From the NCBI RefSeq assembly GCF_000484635.1, contig NZ_AXVM01000001.1:310001-374000 (forward strand): 64,000 bases of DNA, written 5' to 3'. The first letter of the stretch is position 1. Each line of letters starts with the position of its first letter. Origin of the DNA: Comamonas badia DSM 17552 (GTDB lineage: Bacteria; Pseudomonadota; Gammaproteobacteria; Burkholderiales; Burkholderiaceae_C). Position numbers and translations under genes: made by a program. Positions 46,858 to 56,148 of the stretch are shown in pieces. The notes beneath the pieces are model-generated. The model searched no databases. It saw only the letters and a list, made by a program, of their open reading frames with translations, and was not told the origin of the DNA.

Positions 46858-49745
46858 TGGCTTGGTTGCTGCCGTGGTCACGCAAGCCCGACGCATCGCC
46901 TGCTGACGCCGTATATGCGGCCGATGATGCCTGGGCGCGGCACCTAACGGCCCTGGCGGCACAGGGTGTTGCCGGACCGGGCAGCGCGCTCGACCGGGGC
47001 AGGCGCAGGCCGGCCACCCAGGCCGACCACGATGCGCTCTATGGCGTCGCGCCGTCGTTCGCGGACTTGCTGCCCTGGGTCGAGTACCTGCCCGGCTCCA
47101 AGTGCATGTTGCTGGAAGATGGCCAGTCGGTGGCGGCCTTCTTCGAGCTGGCGCCGGTCGGCACCGAGGGCCGCGAGATGGCCTGGCTATGGCAGGCGCG
47201 CGATGCGCTGGAGAACGCCCTGCAGGACTCCTTCGACGAGTTGGACGACAACCCCTGGGTGGTGCAGCTCTACGCCCAGGACGAGGCCGACTGGGACAAC
47301 TATCTGCGTTCACTGGCGAACTATCTGCAGCCGCGTGCGCTGGGCAGCGCGTTCAGCGACTTCTACCTGCGCTTCTTCGCCCATCACCTGCGGGCCATCG
47401 CCAAGCCGGGTGGCCTGTTCGAGGACACCACGGTGACGCGCCTGCCGTGGCGCGGCCAGGTCCGGCGCGTGCGCATGGTGGTCTACCGCCGCACGTCCGC
47501 GGCCCCGACCCCGCGGCGCGGCCAGTCGCCCGAGCAGGCGCTGACCACGATCTGCGACCGCCTCGTCGGCGGGCTGGCGAATGCCGGCGTGAAGGCTCGG
47601 CGTCTCGGCGCAGCGGACATCCACGCCTGGCTGCTGCGCTGGTTCAACCCGAATCCGACCGTGCTCGGCGCCACTGCTGAAGACCGCGAACGCTTCTACG
47701 CGCTGACCCGCTACCCGGAAGAGCGGGAGGAGGGCGAGATCGAACTCGCCAGCGGCACCGACTTCGCACAGCGCCTGTTCTTCGGCCAGCCCCGCTCGGA
47801 CGTGCCCAACGGCCTGTGGTTCTTCGACGGCATGCCGCATCGGGTGATCGTGATGGATCGCCTGCGCACGCCACCCGTGACGGGCCATCTGACGGGCGAG
47901 ACGCGCAAAGGCGGCGATGCCATGAACGCGCTGTTCGACCAGATGCCCGAGGACACGGTGATGTGCCTGACGCTGGTCGCCACGCCCCAGGACGTGCTGG
48001 AGGCGCACCTCAACCACCTCGCCAGAAAGGCCGTGGGCGAGACCCTGGCCTCGGAGCAGACCCGGCAGGACGTGCAGCAGGCGCGCGGCCTGATCGGCAG
48101 CGCGCACAAGCTCTACCGTGGCGCGCTGGCGTTCTACCTGCGCGGCCGCGACCTGGTCCAGCTCGATGCGCGCGGCCTGCAGCTCGTCAACGTGATGCTC
48201 AACGCCGGCCTGCAACCGGTACGCGAAGAGGACGAGGTGGCGCCGCTGAACAGTTATCTGCGCTGGCTGCCGTGCGTGTTCGATCCGGCTGCCGACAAGC
48301 GCCAGTGGTACACCCAGCTCATGTTCGCGCAACATGCGGCGAACCTGGCGCCGGTCTGGGGCCGCAGCCAGGGCACGGGGCATCCGGGCATCACGTTCTT
48401 CAACCGCGGCGGCGGTCCGATCACTTTCGATCCGTTGAACCGCCTCGACCGGCAGATGAACGCGCATCTGTTCCTGTTCGGCCCCACGGGTTCGGGCAAG
48501 AGCGCGACGCTCAACAATATCCTGAATCAGGTGACGGCGATCTATCGGCCGCGCCTGTTCATCGTCGAGGCGGGCAACAGCTTCGGCCTGTTCGGCGACT
48601 TCGCGGCACGGTTGGGCCTCACCGTGCATCGGGTGAAACTTGCGCCCGGCGCGGGCGTCAGTCTGGCGCCGTTCGCCGACGTCTGGCGCCTGGTCGATAC
48701 GCCGAGCCAGGTACAGACGCTGGACGCCGATGCGCTCGACGAAGACCAGACCGATGCCGGCATGGCCGTGGAAGGCGACGAGCAGCGCGACGTGCTCGGG
48801 GAGCTGGAGATCACTGCACGACTGATGATCACCGGCGGCGAGGACAAGGAAGAAGCGCGCATGACGCGCGCCGACCGCAGCCTGATCCGCCAGTGCATTC
48901 TCGATGCGGCCCAGCATTGCGTGGCGGACAGACGCACGGTGCTCACGCGCGATGTGCGCGACGCGCTGCGCGAGCGCGCCCGCGACGCCACGCTGCCGGA
49001 GATGCGGCGCGCACGGCTGCTGGAGATGGCCGACGCCATGGATATGTTCTGCCAGGGCGTGGACGGCGAGATGTTCGACCGGTCGGGCACGCCGTGGCCC
49101 GAGGCGGACATCACCATCGTGGACCTGGCCACCTTCGCGCGCGAGGGCTACAACGCCCAACTCTCGATTGCCTACATCTCGCTCATCAACACCGTCAACA
49201 ACATCGCCGAGCGCGACCAGTTCCTGGGCCGTCCGATCATCAACGTGACGGACGAAGGCCACATCATCACGAAGAACCCGCTGCTCGCGCCCTACGTGGT
49301 CAAGATCACCAAGATGTGGCGCAAGCTCGGCGCCTGGTTCTGGCTCGCCACGCAGAACCTCGACGACTTGCCGAAGGCGGCCGAGCCCATGCTCAACATG
49401 ATCGAGTGGTGGATCTGCCTGTCGATGCCACCCGATGAAGTGGAGAAGATCGCGCGCTTCCGCGAACTCAACGCTTCGCAGAAGGCGCTGATGCTCTCGG
49501 CGCGCAAGGAGGCCGGCAAGTTCAGCGAGGGCGTCATCCTGTCCAAGTCGATGGAGGTGCTGTTCCGCGCCGTGCCGCCCAGCCTCTACCTGGCGATGGC
49601 GATGACCGAGCCCGAGGAGAAGGCCGAACGCTTCCAGTTGATGCAGCAGCACGGCATCAGCGAACTCGATGCCGCCTTCCGCGTGGCCGAGAAGGTCGAC
49701 CGTGCGCGGGGCATCGAACCCCTGGCGCTGGACACGTTGGCCTGA
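46857..49745 (+). CDS. traC: Conjugative transfer ATPase, TraC/VirB4-like (TIGR03744, PFL_4706)
   Basis: A 962-residue VirB4-type ATPase. Walker A is FGPTGSGKSATLNNIL (about residues 540-555). The later SIAYISLINTVNNIAERDQFLGRPIINVTDEGHIITKNP holds the Walker B region, and WFWLATQNLDDLPKAAEPMLNMIEWWICLSM is the arginine-finger neighbourhood of the family. An acidic insertion lies at about 620-660. It powers pilus assembly and transfer at the inner-membrane base. A Dsb-like gene follows after 13 nt. Confidence 0.94.
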   Translation: MAWLLPWSRKPDASPADAVYAADDAWARHLTALAAQGVAGPGSALDRGRRRPATQADHDALYGVAPSFADLLPWVEYLPGSKCMLLEDGQSVAAFFELAPVGTEGREMAWLWQARDALENALQDSFDELDDNPWVVQLYAQDEADWDNYLRSLANYLQPRALGSAFSDFYLRFFAHHLRAIAKPGGLFEDTTVTRLPWRGQVRRVRMVVYRRTSAAPTPRRGQSPEQALTTICDRLVGGLANAGVKARRLGAADIHAWLLRWFNPNPTVLGATAEDRERFYALTRYPEEREEGEIELASGTDFAQRLFFGQPRSDVPNGLWFFDGMPHRVIVMDRLRTPPVTGHLTGETRKGGDAMNALFDQMPEDTVMCLTLVATPQDVLEAHLNHLARKAVGETLASEQTRQDVQQARGLIGSAHKLYRGALAFYLRGRDLVQLDARGLQLVNVMLNAGLQPVREEDEVAPLNSYLRWLPCVFDPAADKRQWYTQLMFAQHAANLAPVWGRSQGTGHPGITFFNRGGGPITFDPLNRLDRQMNAHLFLFGPTGSGKSATLNNILNQVTAIYRPRLFIVEAGNSFGLFGDFAARLGLTVHRVKLAPGAGVSLAPFADVWRLVDTPSQVQTLDADALDEDQTDAGMAVEGDEQRDVLGELEITARLMITGGEDKEEARMTRADRSLIRQCILDAAQHCVADRRTVLTRDVRDALRERARDATLPEMRRARLLEMADAMDMFCQGVDGEMFDRSGTPWPEADITIVDLATFAREGYNAQLSIAYISLINTVNNIAERDQFLGRPIINVTDEGHIITKNPLLAPYVVKITKMWRKLGAWFWLATQNLDDLPKAAEPMLNMIEWWICLSMPPDEVEKIARFRELNASQKALMLSARKEAGKFSEGVILSKSMEVLFRAVPPSLYLAMAMTEPEEKAERFQLMQQHGISELDAAFRVAEKVDRARGIEPLALDTLA

Positions 49746-49758
49746 CGGGAGCAACACG

Positions 49759-50502
49759 ATGCGCATGCCTTCATTCGTCCGCCGTCATCCCTGGATCGGT
49801 CTGCTGATCGTGGCGACGATTGCGGTTGCCTCGTGGATGCTGCTGCGCGTGCCGCATCCGGTAACCGAGCCCATGTCCCTGGCCGTCGCCGGGTCCGAAG
49901 CGTCGAAACCGGCCGGCCCGCCCTGGTTGTATGGCCGTGCCGATGCGCGCTTCACGGTGGTCGGGTACGCCGACCTGGAGTGTCCGTACTGCCGGGCCTA
50001 CTTCCCCGCGCTCAAGCGCTGGATCGACGCCCATCCCGAGGTGAACTGGCAGTGGCACCACCTGCCGCTGTCCATGCACGAGCCGGCCGCGACTGCCGGG
50101 GCACGCCTGGCCGAGTGCGCGGGCGAGACGGGCGGACATGCCTCGTTCTGGCAGGCCGAGGCATGGCTCTACGCGAACACCCGTGGCGACGGCCAGGGCC
50201 TGCCGGAGGGCCTGCGCTATCCCGACCTCACGCCAGCCATGCAGGGTTGTCTCGACAGCGAGCGCCCCGATGCCGTCATCCGTGCCCAGGCGGCGGAAGC
50301 GGTACAGCAGGGCATCGCGGCGACGCCGGCCCTGCAACTGCGCGACCGCGAGTCCGGCAAGACCCTCCTGCTGCATGGTCCCGTCGAAGGCGATGCCTTG
50401 CTGTCGGCCATCGACCTGCTCGCCGCCGGCAGAACGACCGCAGCCGAACCCGCCCATTCCCCAGACATGCCCGCCGGCGTCGCCGATGACATGCCCAGGT
50501 AG
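49759..50502 (+). CDS. Thiol:disulfide interchange protein, DsbA/DsbC-like
   Basis: A 247-residue exported or membrane-anchored thioredoxin-fold protein. The N-terminal helix is PWIGLLIVATIAVASWMLL. The active site is DLECPYCRAYFP (CPYC near residue 75). The fold continues as VNWQWHHLPLSMHEPAATAGARLAECAGE and QAAEAVQQGIAATPALQLRDRESGKTLLLHGP. It probably forms or shuffles disulfides in channel subunits such as the Cys-rich TraU-like protein. The last 12 codons overlap hairpin 1 of RNA element copy D. ATG at 49759 follows GGGAG. Confidence 0.87.
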   Translation: MRMPSFVRRHPWIGLLIVATIAVASWMLLRVPHPVTEPMSLAVAGSEASKPAGPPWLYGRADARFTVVGYADLECPYCRAYFPALKRWIDAHPEVNWQWHHLPLSMHEPAATAGARLAECAGETGGHASFWQAEAWLYANTRGDGQGLPEGLRYPDLTPAMQGCLDSERPDAVIRAQAAEAVQQGIAATPALQLRDRESGKTLLLHGPVEGDALLSAIDLLAAGRTTAAEPAHSPDMPAGVADDMPR

Positions 50503-50579
50503 CCATCGATCTTCAAGGCTACGGCGCGGCTCGTCCGCGTTGATCGAAACCCGTTCGCATCGCATCCCTTGACGCGAAC
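50466..50579 (+). ncRNA. Multi-hairpin leader RNA element, copy D
   Basis: Hairpin 1 is CGGC/GCCG within a CATG/CATG clamp (50466-50492), inside the end of the Dsb-like gene. Hairpin 2 is GTAGCC (50499-50504) with GGCTAC (50517-50522), a double compensatory change relative to copies A and B. Hairpin 3 is CGCGG (50525-50529) with CCGCG (50535-50539). Hairpin 4 is GTTCGC (50553-50558) with GCGAAC (50574-50579). It lies 158 nt upstream of radC, far from the other copies. A candidate RNA named after radC genes has been described; identity is untested. Confidence 0.68.
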
Positions 50580-50635
50580 AGCCACCGCATCCGCGGTGGT
50601 GGATGCCCGCTCGTCACCTGTTCCATCCCCATCGT

Positions 50636-50661
50636 CCCCAGGAGGGTTTGCCCTCCTGGGG
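50636..50661 (+). promoter_or_regulatory. Hairpin leader of radC
   Basis: CCCCAGGAGGG (50636-50646) and CCCTCCTGGGG (50651-50661) form a perfect 11-bp hairpin with TTTG loop. The stem hides an AGGAGG, which could be a decoy or sequestered ribosome site; the real one, TGGAGG, is at 50686-50691. Confidence 0.6.
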
Positions 50662-50697
50662 CAGGCGCCCTCCGATCTCATCCATTGGAGGTTCGCC

Positions 50698-51192
50698 ATG
50701 TCTCTTGTCATCGCCGACTCCTGCCCGGAGTCGCTCACCCTGATCGCCGCCCAGCACGAAGACTGGATCATCCGGCAGGCCATCACCCTGCTGGAGAACC
50801 GCGTGTTCAAGGCCGGTCCGGCGCTGGGCAGTCCCGCCGCCGTGCGCGACTACCTGCGCCTGAAACTGGTCGCGGAGCCGAACGAAATCTTCGCCGTCGT
50901 GTTTCTCGACAACCAGCACCAGGTGCTCGCCTTTGAGCCGCTGTTCAAGGGCACGGTCGACCAGACTTCGGTGTATCCGAGGGTGGTGGTCCAGCGTGCG
51001 CTGGCGCTCAACGCTTCGGCGCTGATCCTGGCGCATCAGCATCCCTCAGGGAACACCGAGCCCTCGGTCGCTGATCGTGCGATCACCGAGCGGCTGAAGA
51101 GCGCCCTTGCCACCGTCGATGTCCGGGTGCTGGATCACTTCATCGTCGGCAAGGGCAGCCCGTACTCGTTCGCCGAAGCCGGCTTGCTGTAG
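50698..51192 (+). CDS. radC: RadC-family JAB-domain protein
   Basis: A 164-residue protein of the short RadC type carried on mobile elements. It has only the JAB/MPN domain, with the metal site [16 protein letters not shown] (HxH...S...D). The N-terminal helix-hairpin-helix of chromosomal RadC is missing. Biochemical function is unknown; a DNA-repair role is no longer supported for the family. ICE copies are often near transfer or anti-restriction genes. The ATG at 50698 has TGGAGG upstream; the leader holds RNA copy D and a strong hairpin, and a terminator follows. Confidence 0.9.
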   Translation: MSLVIADSCPESLTLIAAQHEDWIIRQAITLLENRVFKAGPALGSPAAVRDYLRLKLVAEPNEIFAVVFLDNQHQVLAFEPLFKGTVDQTSVYPRVVVQRALALNASALILAHQHPSGNTEPSVADRAITERLKSALATVDVRVLDHFIVGKGSPYSFAEAGLL

Positions 51193-51226
51193 CAGCACCA
51201 CCCCACGCGCATTCATTTCATCACCA

Positions 51227-51254
51227 CGGGAGCCCTTGGCTCCCGCTTCTTTTT
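51227..51254 (+). terminator. Intrinsic terminator after radC
   Basis: CGGGAGCC (51227-51234) and GGCTCCCG (51238-51245) pair around CTT, then CTTCTTTTT follows. With the RNA element upstream it makes radC a separate transcription unit inside the tra block. Confidence 0.88.
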
Positions 51255-51360
51255 CGCCGGCCCGCAGGAAATCGGGACTGACCGGTTTCGGTTTCTTTGT
51301 CGTTCCCTGATCTGCGTTGCGCTCGACTACGAGTCTGCATCGACTCCGCGGAGGCGCGAC

Positions 51361-51810
51361 ATGCCGGCTCATTCCCTCAACCTTCCTGCCGCCTCGCGGC
51401 GCCCCCTGGCCGCCAGGCTAACCGCTGGACTGTGCGCCGCGCTGCTCGTTCCCATCGCGGCGGCCGCCGATGTGCTCGTCGTCACCGACAGCCATCATCC
51501 GGTGCAGGCCCCGGCCGGCGTGCGGGTCATCGAGCTGGACCAGGCCACGCGCATCGAGGTCGAACTCGCCGGGCACCTGCCGGCCGACCCGCAACAGGCC
51601 GCAGCCGTGGTGCGGCAGCGGTTGCATGGCGGCGGCGAGGCCCTTCAGCGCCGCATCGGCCACGCCTACCAAGGTGTCGCGGATGCCTGGGGGCTGGGCA
51701 TCGCCAAGATTCCCGCCGTGGTGGTCGATCGACGCTTCGTGGTCTACGGCGAGCCCGACGTGTCCCGCGCCGTCGCGCGCATCAACGCCTACCGGAGCAC
51801 GCAACCATGA
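51361..51810 (+). CDS. ICE conjugation protein, TIGR03757 (PFL_4709) family
   Basis: A 149-residue exported protein (signal peptide TAGLCAALLVPIAAAADV). The mature part starts VLVVTDSHHPVQAPAGVRVIELDQATRIEVELAGHL and ends with VADAWGLGIAKIPAVVVDRRFVVYGEPDVSRAVARI, a thioredoxin-like fold similar to the TraW/TrbC C-terminal region. No CxxC is present. It is a periplasmic pilus-assembly factor by family and overlaps the next gene by 4 nt. Confidence 0.87.
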   Translation: MPAHSLNLPAASRRPLAARLTAGLCAALLVPIAAAADVLVVTDSHHPVQAPAGVRVIELDQATRIEVELAGHLPADPQQAAAVVRQRLHGGGEALQRRIGHAYQGVADAWGLGIAKIPAVVVDRRFVVYGEPDVSRAVARINAYRSTQP

Positions 51811-52751
51811 GCCTCCTGCTGGCACGCCGGCGCCTGCGCGCCACCGCCGCCTCGCTGCTGCTGGGCGCAGCCACATCGACGTTTGCCCTGGACACCGCCA
51901 CCATCGTCTCGTCGGCGCTGTCCCCCGACTGCCTCGAATACCGCGTGGTCGGAATCTGCTACTGGCTGTACTGCACGCCCTTCGGCTGCTCGGTTCGCAC
52001 CTCCGTCAAGGTGCGCCACTACGTCCCCGATGCGGTGGTGTCGAGCTACTCGAACACCGGCGAAAACCCGTGGCTGGAAGTCAGGGCGATGAGCATGCCC
52101 AACCCGACCGCCAAGGCTGGCGGTGACGGCACGACCAATCACGACAACGAGAACAACCTCGCCAAGTTCAAGAACGCCGATGTCATCGGCCATCCGGCCG
52201 GGATGGTGTTCAGCCAGTTCGCCAGCGCCTCCGGCTACACCTGCGAAGGCGCTGGCACGGCCTTCATGCCGTATCTGTTGAGCACGCTCGACACGATCGC
52301 CTGGCGCTACAACATCCCGGAAGCGTTCTACCCCGAAGCGCTCATCCCCGGCCGGCGCGAAATCGGTACGCGCACCGGCCTGAACCTCTGGGGCAACGTG
52401 TATCCCCGCGGGGGCTTCCTACACCAGACCGACGACCACAAGAGCGGCGGAGTGGTCGCGCAGCGCGCGGGCGACATCGTGACGCGCCGCAACCAGATTC
52501 ACGTGTACCAGCCTCTGCTGGCCAACGCCCGCGACGGCTACTGGCCGGCCGGTGCGCTGATGGAGACCGACGCCTCGACGGGCAAGTGGCAGGAGCTGAC
52601 GCCCACGCTCTCGAACAGTTGCGTGGTCTTCCCGCACAGCCGCACCCGCGTGCAGGCCCAGCAAGGCGACTACGCCTGGGCCTTGTGGCGGCCGTACTCC
52701 TGCTGCCGGCGCCGTGGTCAGGTCTTCCTCGGCAGCGTCGATTTCATGTGA
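51807..52751 (+). CDS. ICE conjugation protein, TIGR03756 (PFL_4710) family, TraU-like
   Basis: A 314-residue exported protein (signal peptide RATAASLLLGAATSTFA). Cys-rich segments follow (SPDCLEYRVVGICYWLYCTPFGCSVRTSVKVRHYVPD, then a late WRPYSCCRRRGQVFLG), typical of TraU-like proteins that need disulfides. The Dsb-like protein encoded upstream is a plausible partner. It overlaps the previous gene by 4 nt and precedes the TIGR03755 gene by 10 nt. Confidence 0.87.
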   Translation: MSLLLARRRLRATAASLLLGAATSTFALDTATIVSSALSPDCLEYRVVGICYWLYCTPFGCSVRTSVKVRHYVPDAVVSSYSNTGENPWLEVRAMSMPNPTAKAGGDGTTNHDNENNLAKFKNADVIGHPAGMVFSQFASASGYTCEGAGTAFMPYLLSTLDTIAWRYNIPEAFYPEALIPGRREIGTRTGLNLWGNVYPRGGFLHQTDDHKSGGVVAQRAGDIVTRRNQIHVYQPLLANARDGYWPAGALMETDASTGKWQELTPTLSNSCVVFPHSRTRVQAQQGDYAWALWRPYSCCRRRGQVFLGSVDFM

Positions 52752-52761
52752 GGAACCCACG

Positions 52762-54168
52762 ATGAACGCCTCCCTCCCTGACTTCCTGTGCCGCGCGAAG
52801 TCGCACCTGCGGGCCACGCTGCTCGTGGCGGCCATCACGCTGGTCGTCGGCGCCGCCTGGGCGCAGACCCGCATCGACCCCAATGGCGTGAACGCCAGCG
52901 GCAGCGTGATCGGCGACGACGTGCTCTACAGCATCGGCGGCGGCAGAGCCGTGTCGATGGGGAGTGCCGGCAACATGCAGAGCATCGGCGTGGGGATCGG
53001 CTGGAACAGCAACCTGATCTGCGGCGACATGAGCATCACCACGACGCTGCAGAACCAGCTCAACGGCATCACCAACGGCTTCCAGACGATCATGAGCAAC
53101 GTGATCCAGAACGCCACCAGCGCCGTGGCCTCGCTGCCGGCCCTGATCATCCAGCGCGCCGACCCGGGGCTCTACAACCTGCTGACCAACGGCATCCTCC
53201 AGGCGCGCCTGGACTTCGACCGCTCGAAGATGACCTGCCGGGCCATCGCCAATCGGATGGCGGACATGGCCGGCGGCCAAGCCGGCTGGGACCAGCTCGC
53301 CGAGGGGATGGCGCTGCGGGATGCGGTCAGCAGCACCGATGCCGTCTCCGCCATCGAGCAGGCCGAGTCCAACAAAGGGAACAACGGCGTGCCCTGGGTC
53401 GGCGGCGGCAACGCGGGTGGCTCTGGCCAGAGTTCGATCAAGGTGGTCGGCGATGTGACGCGCGCGGGCTACAACCTGCTCAACGGGCGCAGCGCCACCG
53501 ATACCTCGTCGATCGCGCGCAGCGCCTGCGGCAACCGCCTGACCTGCCAAACCTGGTCGTCGCCGGGCGCGGCCGCGGCCTTTGCGAATCGAGTTTTGGG
53601 CGAACGCGAGCAACGCACCTGCGAAAACTGCACGAAGACCCAGACCACGCCTGGCGTCGGGCTCACGCCAGTGATCCAGGAAGAGTACGAGACCAAGCTG
53701 CAGGTGCTGCAGGAGCTGGTGACGGGCGCCCGGCCGACGACGCTGGCCAATCTCGACGCAGCCGGCAGCAGCTCGCTGCCGATCACCCGCGGCGTGATCG
53801 AGGCCCTGCGTGACGAACCCGACCAGGACGTGCTGGGCCGGCGCCTCGCGTCCGAGGCGGCGCTGTCCAGCGTGCTGGAGAAGGCCCTGTTGCTGCAACG
53901 CACGTTGCTGACCGGCAAGAAGGAGCCGAACGTCGCCGCCAACGAGCTGGCCGTGCAGGCGGTCGACCAGGAGAACAGCGCACTGGAGCAGGAGATCAAC
54001 AACCTCAAGACTGAGCTGGAGCTGCGGCGCACGCTGGCCGGCAACTCGGCGATGGCGATCATCCAGCGCCACAGCACCCGCGCTGCCGGCTCGCGCGGCG
54101 TCTTCGAGGGCGACACCACACGTGACCGTCTGCGGGAAGTCCAGAAGCCGCGGAGCGGTACGCCATGA
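52762..54168 (+). CDS. ICE conjugation protein, TIGR03755 (PFL_4711) family, TraH-like
   Basis: A 468-residue exported protein (hydrophobic leader ATLLVAAITLVVGAAWA). The first half is Gly- and Ser-rich (VLYSIGGGRAVSMGSAGNMQSIGVGIGWNSNLICGDMS), then helical. A C-terminal coiled coil follows (ENSALEQEINNLKTELELRRTLAG). Cys pairs (CRAIANRM, CGNRLTCQTW, CENCTK) may need oxidation. It is part of pilus assembly by family position between the TraU-like and TraG proteins. ATG at 52762 follows GAGGA. Confidence 0.87.
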   Translation: MNASLPDFLCRAKSHLRATLLVAAITLVVGAAWAQTRIDPNGVNASGSVIGDDVLYSIGGGRAVSMGSAGNMQSIGVGIGWNSNLICGDMSITTTLQNQLNGITNGFQTIMSNVIQNATSAVASLPALIIQRADPGLYNLLTNGILQARLDFDRSKMTCRAIANRMADMAGGQAGWDQLAEGMALRDAVSSTDAVSAIEQAESNKGNNGVPWVGGGNAGGSGQSSIKVVGDVTRAGYNLLNGRSATDTSSIARSACGNRLTCQTWSSPGAAAAFANRVLGEREQRTCENCTKTQTTPGVGLTPVIQEEYETKLQVLQELVTGARPTTLANLDAAGSSSLPITRGVIEALRDEPDQDVLGRRLASEAALSSVLEKALLLQRTLLTGKKEPNVAANELAVQAVDQENSALEQEINNLKTELELRRTLAGNSAMAIIQRHSTRAAGSRGVFEGDTTRDRLREVQKPRSGTP

Positions 54169-54202
54169 GCGCGCCCGCACGGCCGCCCGAAGGGCGCGCG
54201 AA

Positions 54203-54234
54203 CCTCCCCAGGGGAGGATGTCGCGCTAGCGACA
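54203..54234 (+). promoter_or_regulatory. Twin hairpin leader
   Basis: CCTCCCC (54203-54209) and GGGGAGG (54211-54217) around a central A, then TGTCGC (54219-54224) and GCGACA (54229-54234). The core TCCCCAGGGGA of the first matches the palindromes of the replication module. AGGAGGG follows, before the GTG at 54248. Confidence 0.5.
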
Positions 54235-54247
54235 GGAGGGTAGTCCA

Positions 54248-54601
54248 GTGAACCGGCTGGCCTGGCTGCGGCTGCCATGGCTGTTCAACCGCCGCGTCGG
54301 CGTGGCGCTGCTGTGGACCTTGCTGGTGGTGGCCGCCGCGGTGGCGGTGAACATCGCCGGCATCCACGTGGTCGGCGGCGTCGAGGGCTGGCAGCACTGG
54401 CTGCAGGCGCACGCCGGCCACTTCTTCGTGTGGCGGCTGTGCCTCTACGGAGCGACGGCTTACGCCTGGTGGTGGATGCGTCGGCGCCTGTTGCGGCGGG
54501 AGCCGTCCCGCGAGACGCATCAGCGCCTGCTGCGCACGGAGATCGCGGCCGTGATCGCCGTGGTCGCGCTGGAAGCCAGCCAACTGTTGCGGCACGGCTG
54601 A
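54248..54601 (+). CDS. Hypothetical membrane protein (117 aa) between the TraH-like and TraG genes
   Basis: A 117-residue protein starting at GTG with AGGAGGG upstream. Three hydrophobic stretches (VGVALLWTLLVVAAAVAVNIAGI, FFVWRLCLYGATAYAWWWM, IAAVIAVVALEASQLL) with a basic loop (RRRLLRREPSRETHQRLL) suggest a small inner-membrane protein. The family recurs just before traG in these ICEs; function not known to me. TraG follows after 15 nt. Confidence 0.75.
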   Translation: MNRLAWLRLPWLFNRRVGVALLWTLLVVAAAVAVNIAGIHVVGGVEGWQHWLQAHAGHFFVWRLCLYGATAYAWWWMRRRLLRREPSRETHQRLLRTEIAAVIAVVALEASQLLRHG

Positions 54602-54616
54602 GACCGGGAGGCAGGC

Positions 54617-56137
54617 ATGACGCTCTACACCACGGACTACCTGGAGTATTACCTGACCCTGGTGGCTTGGGTGGTCAACAACGGCATCTGGAGCATTCTC
54701 GTGGCGAGCGGCGTGTTCGCGCTGCCGTTCGTGGCCATCGTGATCCAGGAATGGCTCAAGGCCCGCAGCGAAGGTGCGGACGAAGGCAACAAGGGCGTGC
54801 TGTCGTCGATGCGCATCGAGAACCGGGTGTGGGTGGCGATCGTGGTCATCATGTTCGCCGGCATCCCGTTCATCCCGGTGGATCTCGCCACGATCAGGTT
54901 CGACACCACGCGCTCCGCGCAATGCCAGGTCAGTGTCCCGCTGCCCAACGACACGGGCTGGTCCAACGTCTACACGGCGCTCAACGACCAGAGCGCGCTG
55001 GTGCCGGTGTGGTGGTTCTTCATGCACGCGCTGTCGAAAGCCGTGACGGGCTCCGCGGTGGCGGCGATTCCCTGCGGCACGGACCTGCGTCAGATTCGCA
55101 TGGATGTGGATGCCACGCGCATCGACGATCCGGTGCTGGCACAGGAGGTCGCCGACTTCACGCACGACTGCTACGGGCCGTCGCGCGCCAAGCTGTTCAT
55201 GAACCGGCCGACGCTCTCCGACGAGCAGATGAACGACGTCACCTGGATCGGGTCGAGTTACTTCCTCGACACGCCCGGCTTCTATGACACCTATCGCGCC
55301 AAGACCCCACGCACGGCCTGGCCCTACGACGCGACCCGCGATGCGGGGCTGGCACAGGTGGACAGCGGCGGCGGCTATCCGTCCTGCCGGCAGTGGTGGG
55401 CCGATGGCGGCCAGGGACTGCGCAGCCGGCTGCTGGCACAGGTCGACCCGGACCTGCTGACCCGCATCGGGCGCTGGGTGGGCTTCCTGTCGCAGAGCGA
55501 GGTCAATGACTCGGTGATCCGCGCCGTCGTCTCACCGCGGCAGCAGAAGATGAACCAGGGCGCCGTCTACACCGACTACGGCGGCCAGATCGACAAGACG
55601 CTGCCGAACATCGTCACGCGCGGCGCGAGCGACCTGGGGCTGACCGTCGGCTCGCTGGGCTTCTTTCCCGCGATGGATGTGGTGCGCCAGGCGCTGCCGA
55701 TGGTGCTGACGATGCTCAAGATGGCGCTCGTCATCTGCATCCCGCTGGTGCTGCTGATCGGCACCTACGACCTGAAGACGGTGGTGACGGTGAGCTGCGT
55801 CCAGTTCGCGCTGTTCTTCGTGGACTTCTGGTTCCATCTCGCGCGCTGGATCGACAGCACTATCCTCGATGCCCTCTATGGCTGGGGATTCGGGGCAAAT
55901 CGGCCGCACACCAACTTCGATCCCCTGATCGGCCTGAACAACGCCTTCGGGGACATGCTGCTGAACTTCGTCATGGCGGCAATGTTCCTCGTACTGCCGA
56001 GCTTGTGGGTTACCGCACTGGGCTGGGTAGGTGTTCGTGCTGGCGGCATGCTTCAAGGTTTGGCAAACGGGACCAGGGACGCAGGGCAAGCAGGTGGCAA
56101 GGGATCGAATCTATTGATCAGCGCTGCCAAAAAGTAG
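54617..56137 (+). CDS. traG: TraG-like conjugal transfer membrane protein
   Basis: A 506-residue integral membrane protein with the TraG N-terminal domain. An N-terminal helix pair includes WVVNNGIWSILVASGVFALPFVAIVIQEWL. A periplasmic middle (about 100-340) has Cys residues, and further helices lie at VLTMLKMALVICIPLVLLIGTY and MLLNFVMAAMFLVLPSLWVTALGWVGV. The length is that of the short ICE form, without the large C-terminal entry-exclusion domain of F TraG. It stabilises mating pairs and assembles pili. It is convergent with the DUF3742 gene, 11 nt apart. Confidence 0.88.
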   Translation: MTLYTTDYLEYYLTLVAWVVNNGIWSILVASGVFALPFVAIVIQEWLKARSEGADEGNKGVLSSMRIENRVWVAIVVIMFAGIPFIPVDLATIRFDTTRSAQCQVSVPLPNDTGWSNVYTALNDQSALVPVWWFFMHALSKAVTGSAVAAIPCGTDLRQIRMDVDATRIDDPVLAQEVADFTHDCYGPSRAKLFMNRPTLSDEQMNDVTWIGSSYFLDTPGFYDTYRAKTPRTAWPYDATRDAGLAQVDSGGGYPSCRQWWADGGQGLRSRLLAQVDPDLLTRIGRWVGFLSQSEVNDSVIRAVVSPRQQKMNQGAVYTDYGGQIDKTLPNIVTRGASDLGLTVGSLGFFPAMDVVRQALPMVLTMLKMALVICIPLVLLIGTYDLKTVVTVSCVQFALFFVDFWFHLARWIDSTILDALYGWGFGANRPHTNFDPLIGLNNAFGDMLLNFVMAAMFLVLPSLWVTALGWVGVRAGGMLQGLANGTRDAGQAGGKGSNLLISAAKK

Positions 56138-56148
56138 CTTGCCGTACA

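Noticed and set aside
47310-49766. Very long minus-strand open frame of over 800 codons across the VirB4-type ATPase gene
   Set aside because: It is the antisense shadow of a GC-rich gene. The plus-strand frame has clear ATPase motifs and operon spacing; the minus frame shows none and is His/Gln/Arg-rich.
50698-51192. RadC as a DNA-repair enzyme
   Set aside because: The historic repair role has not held up for the family, and this short form lacks the helix-hairpin-helix part. Only the JAB-domain call is kept.
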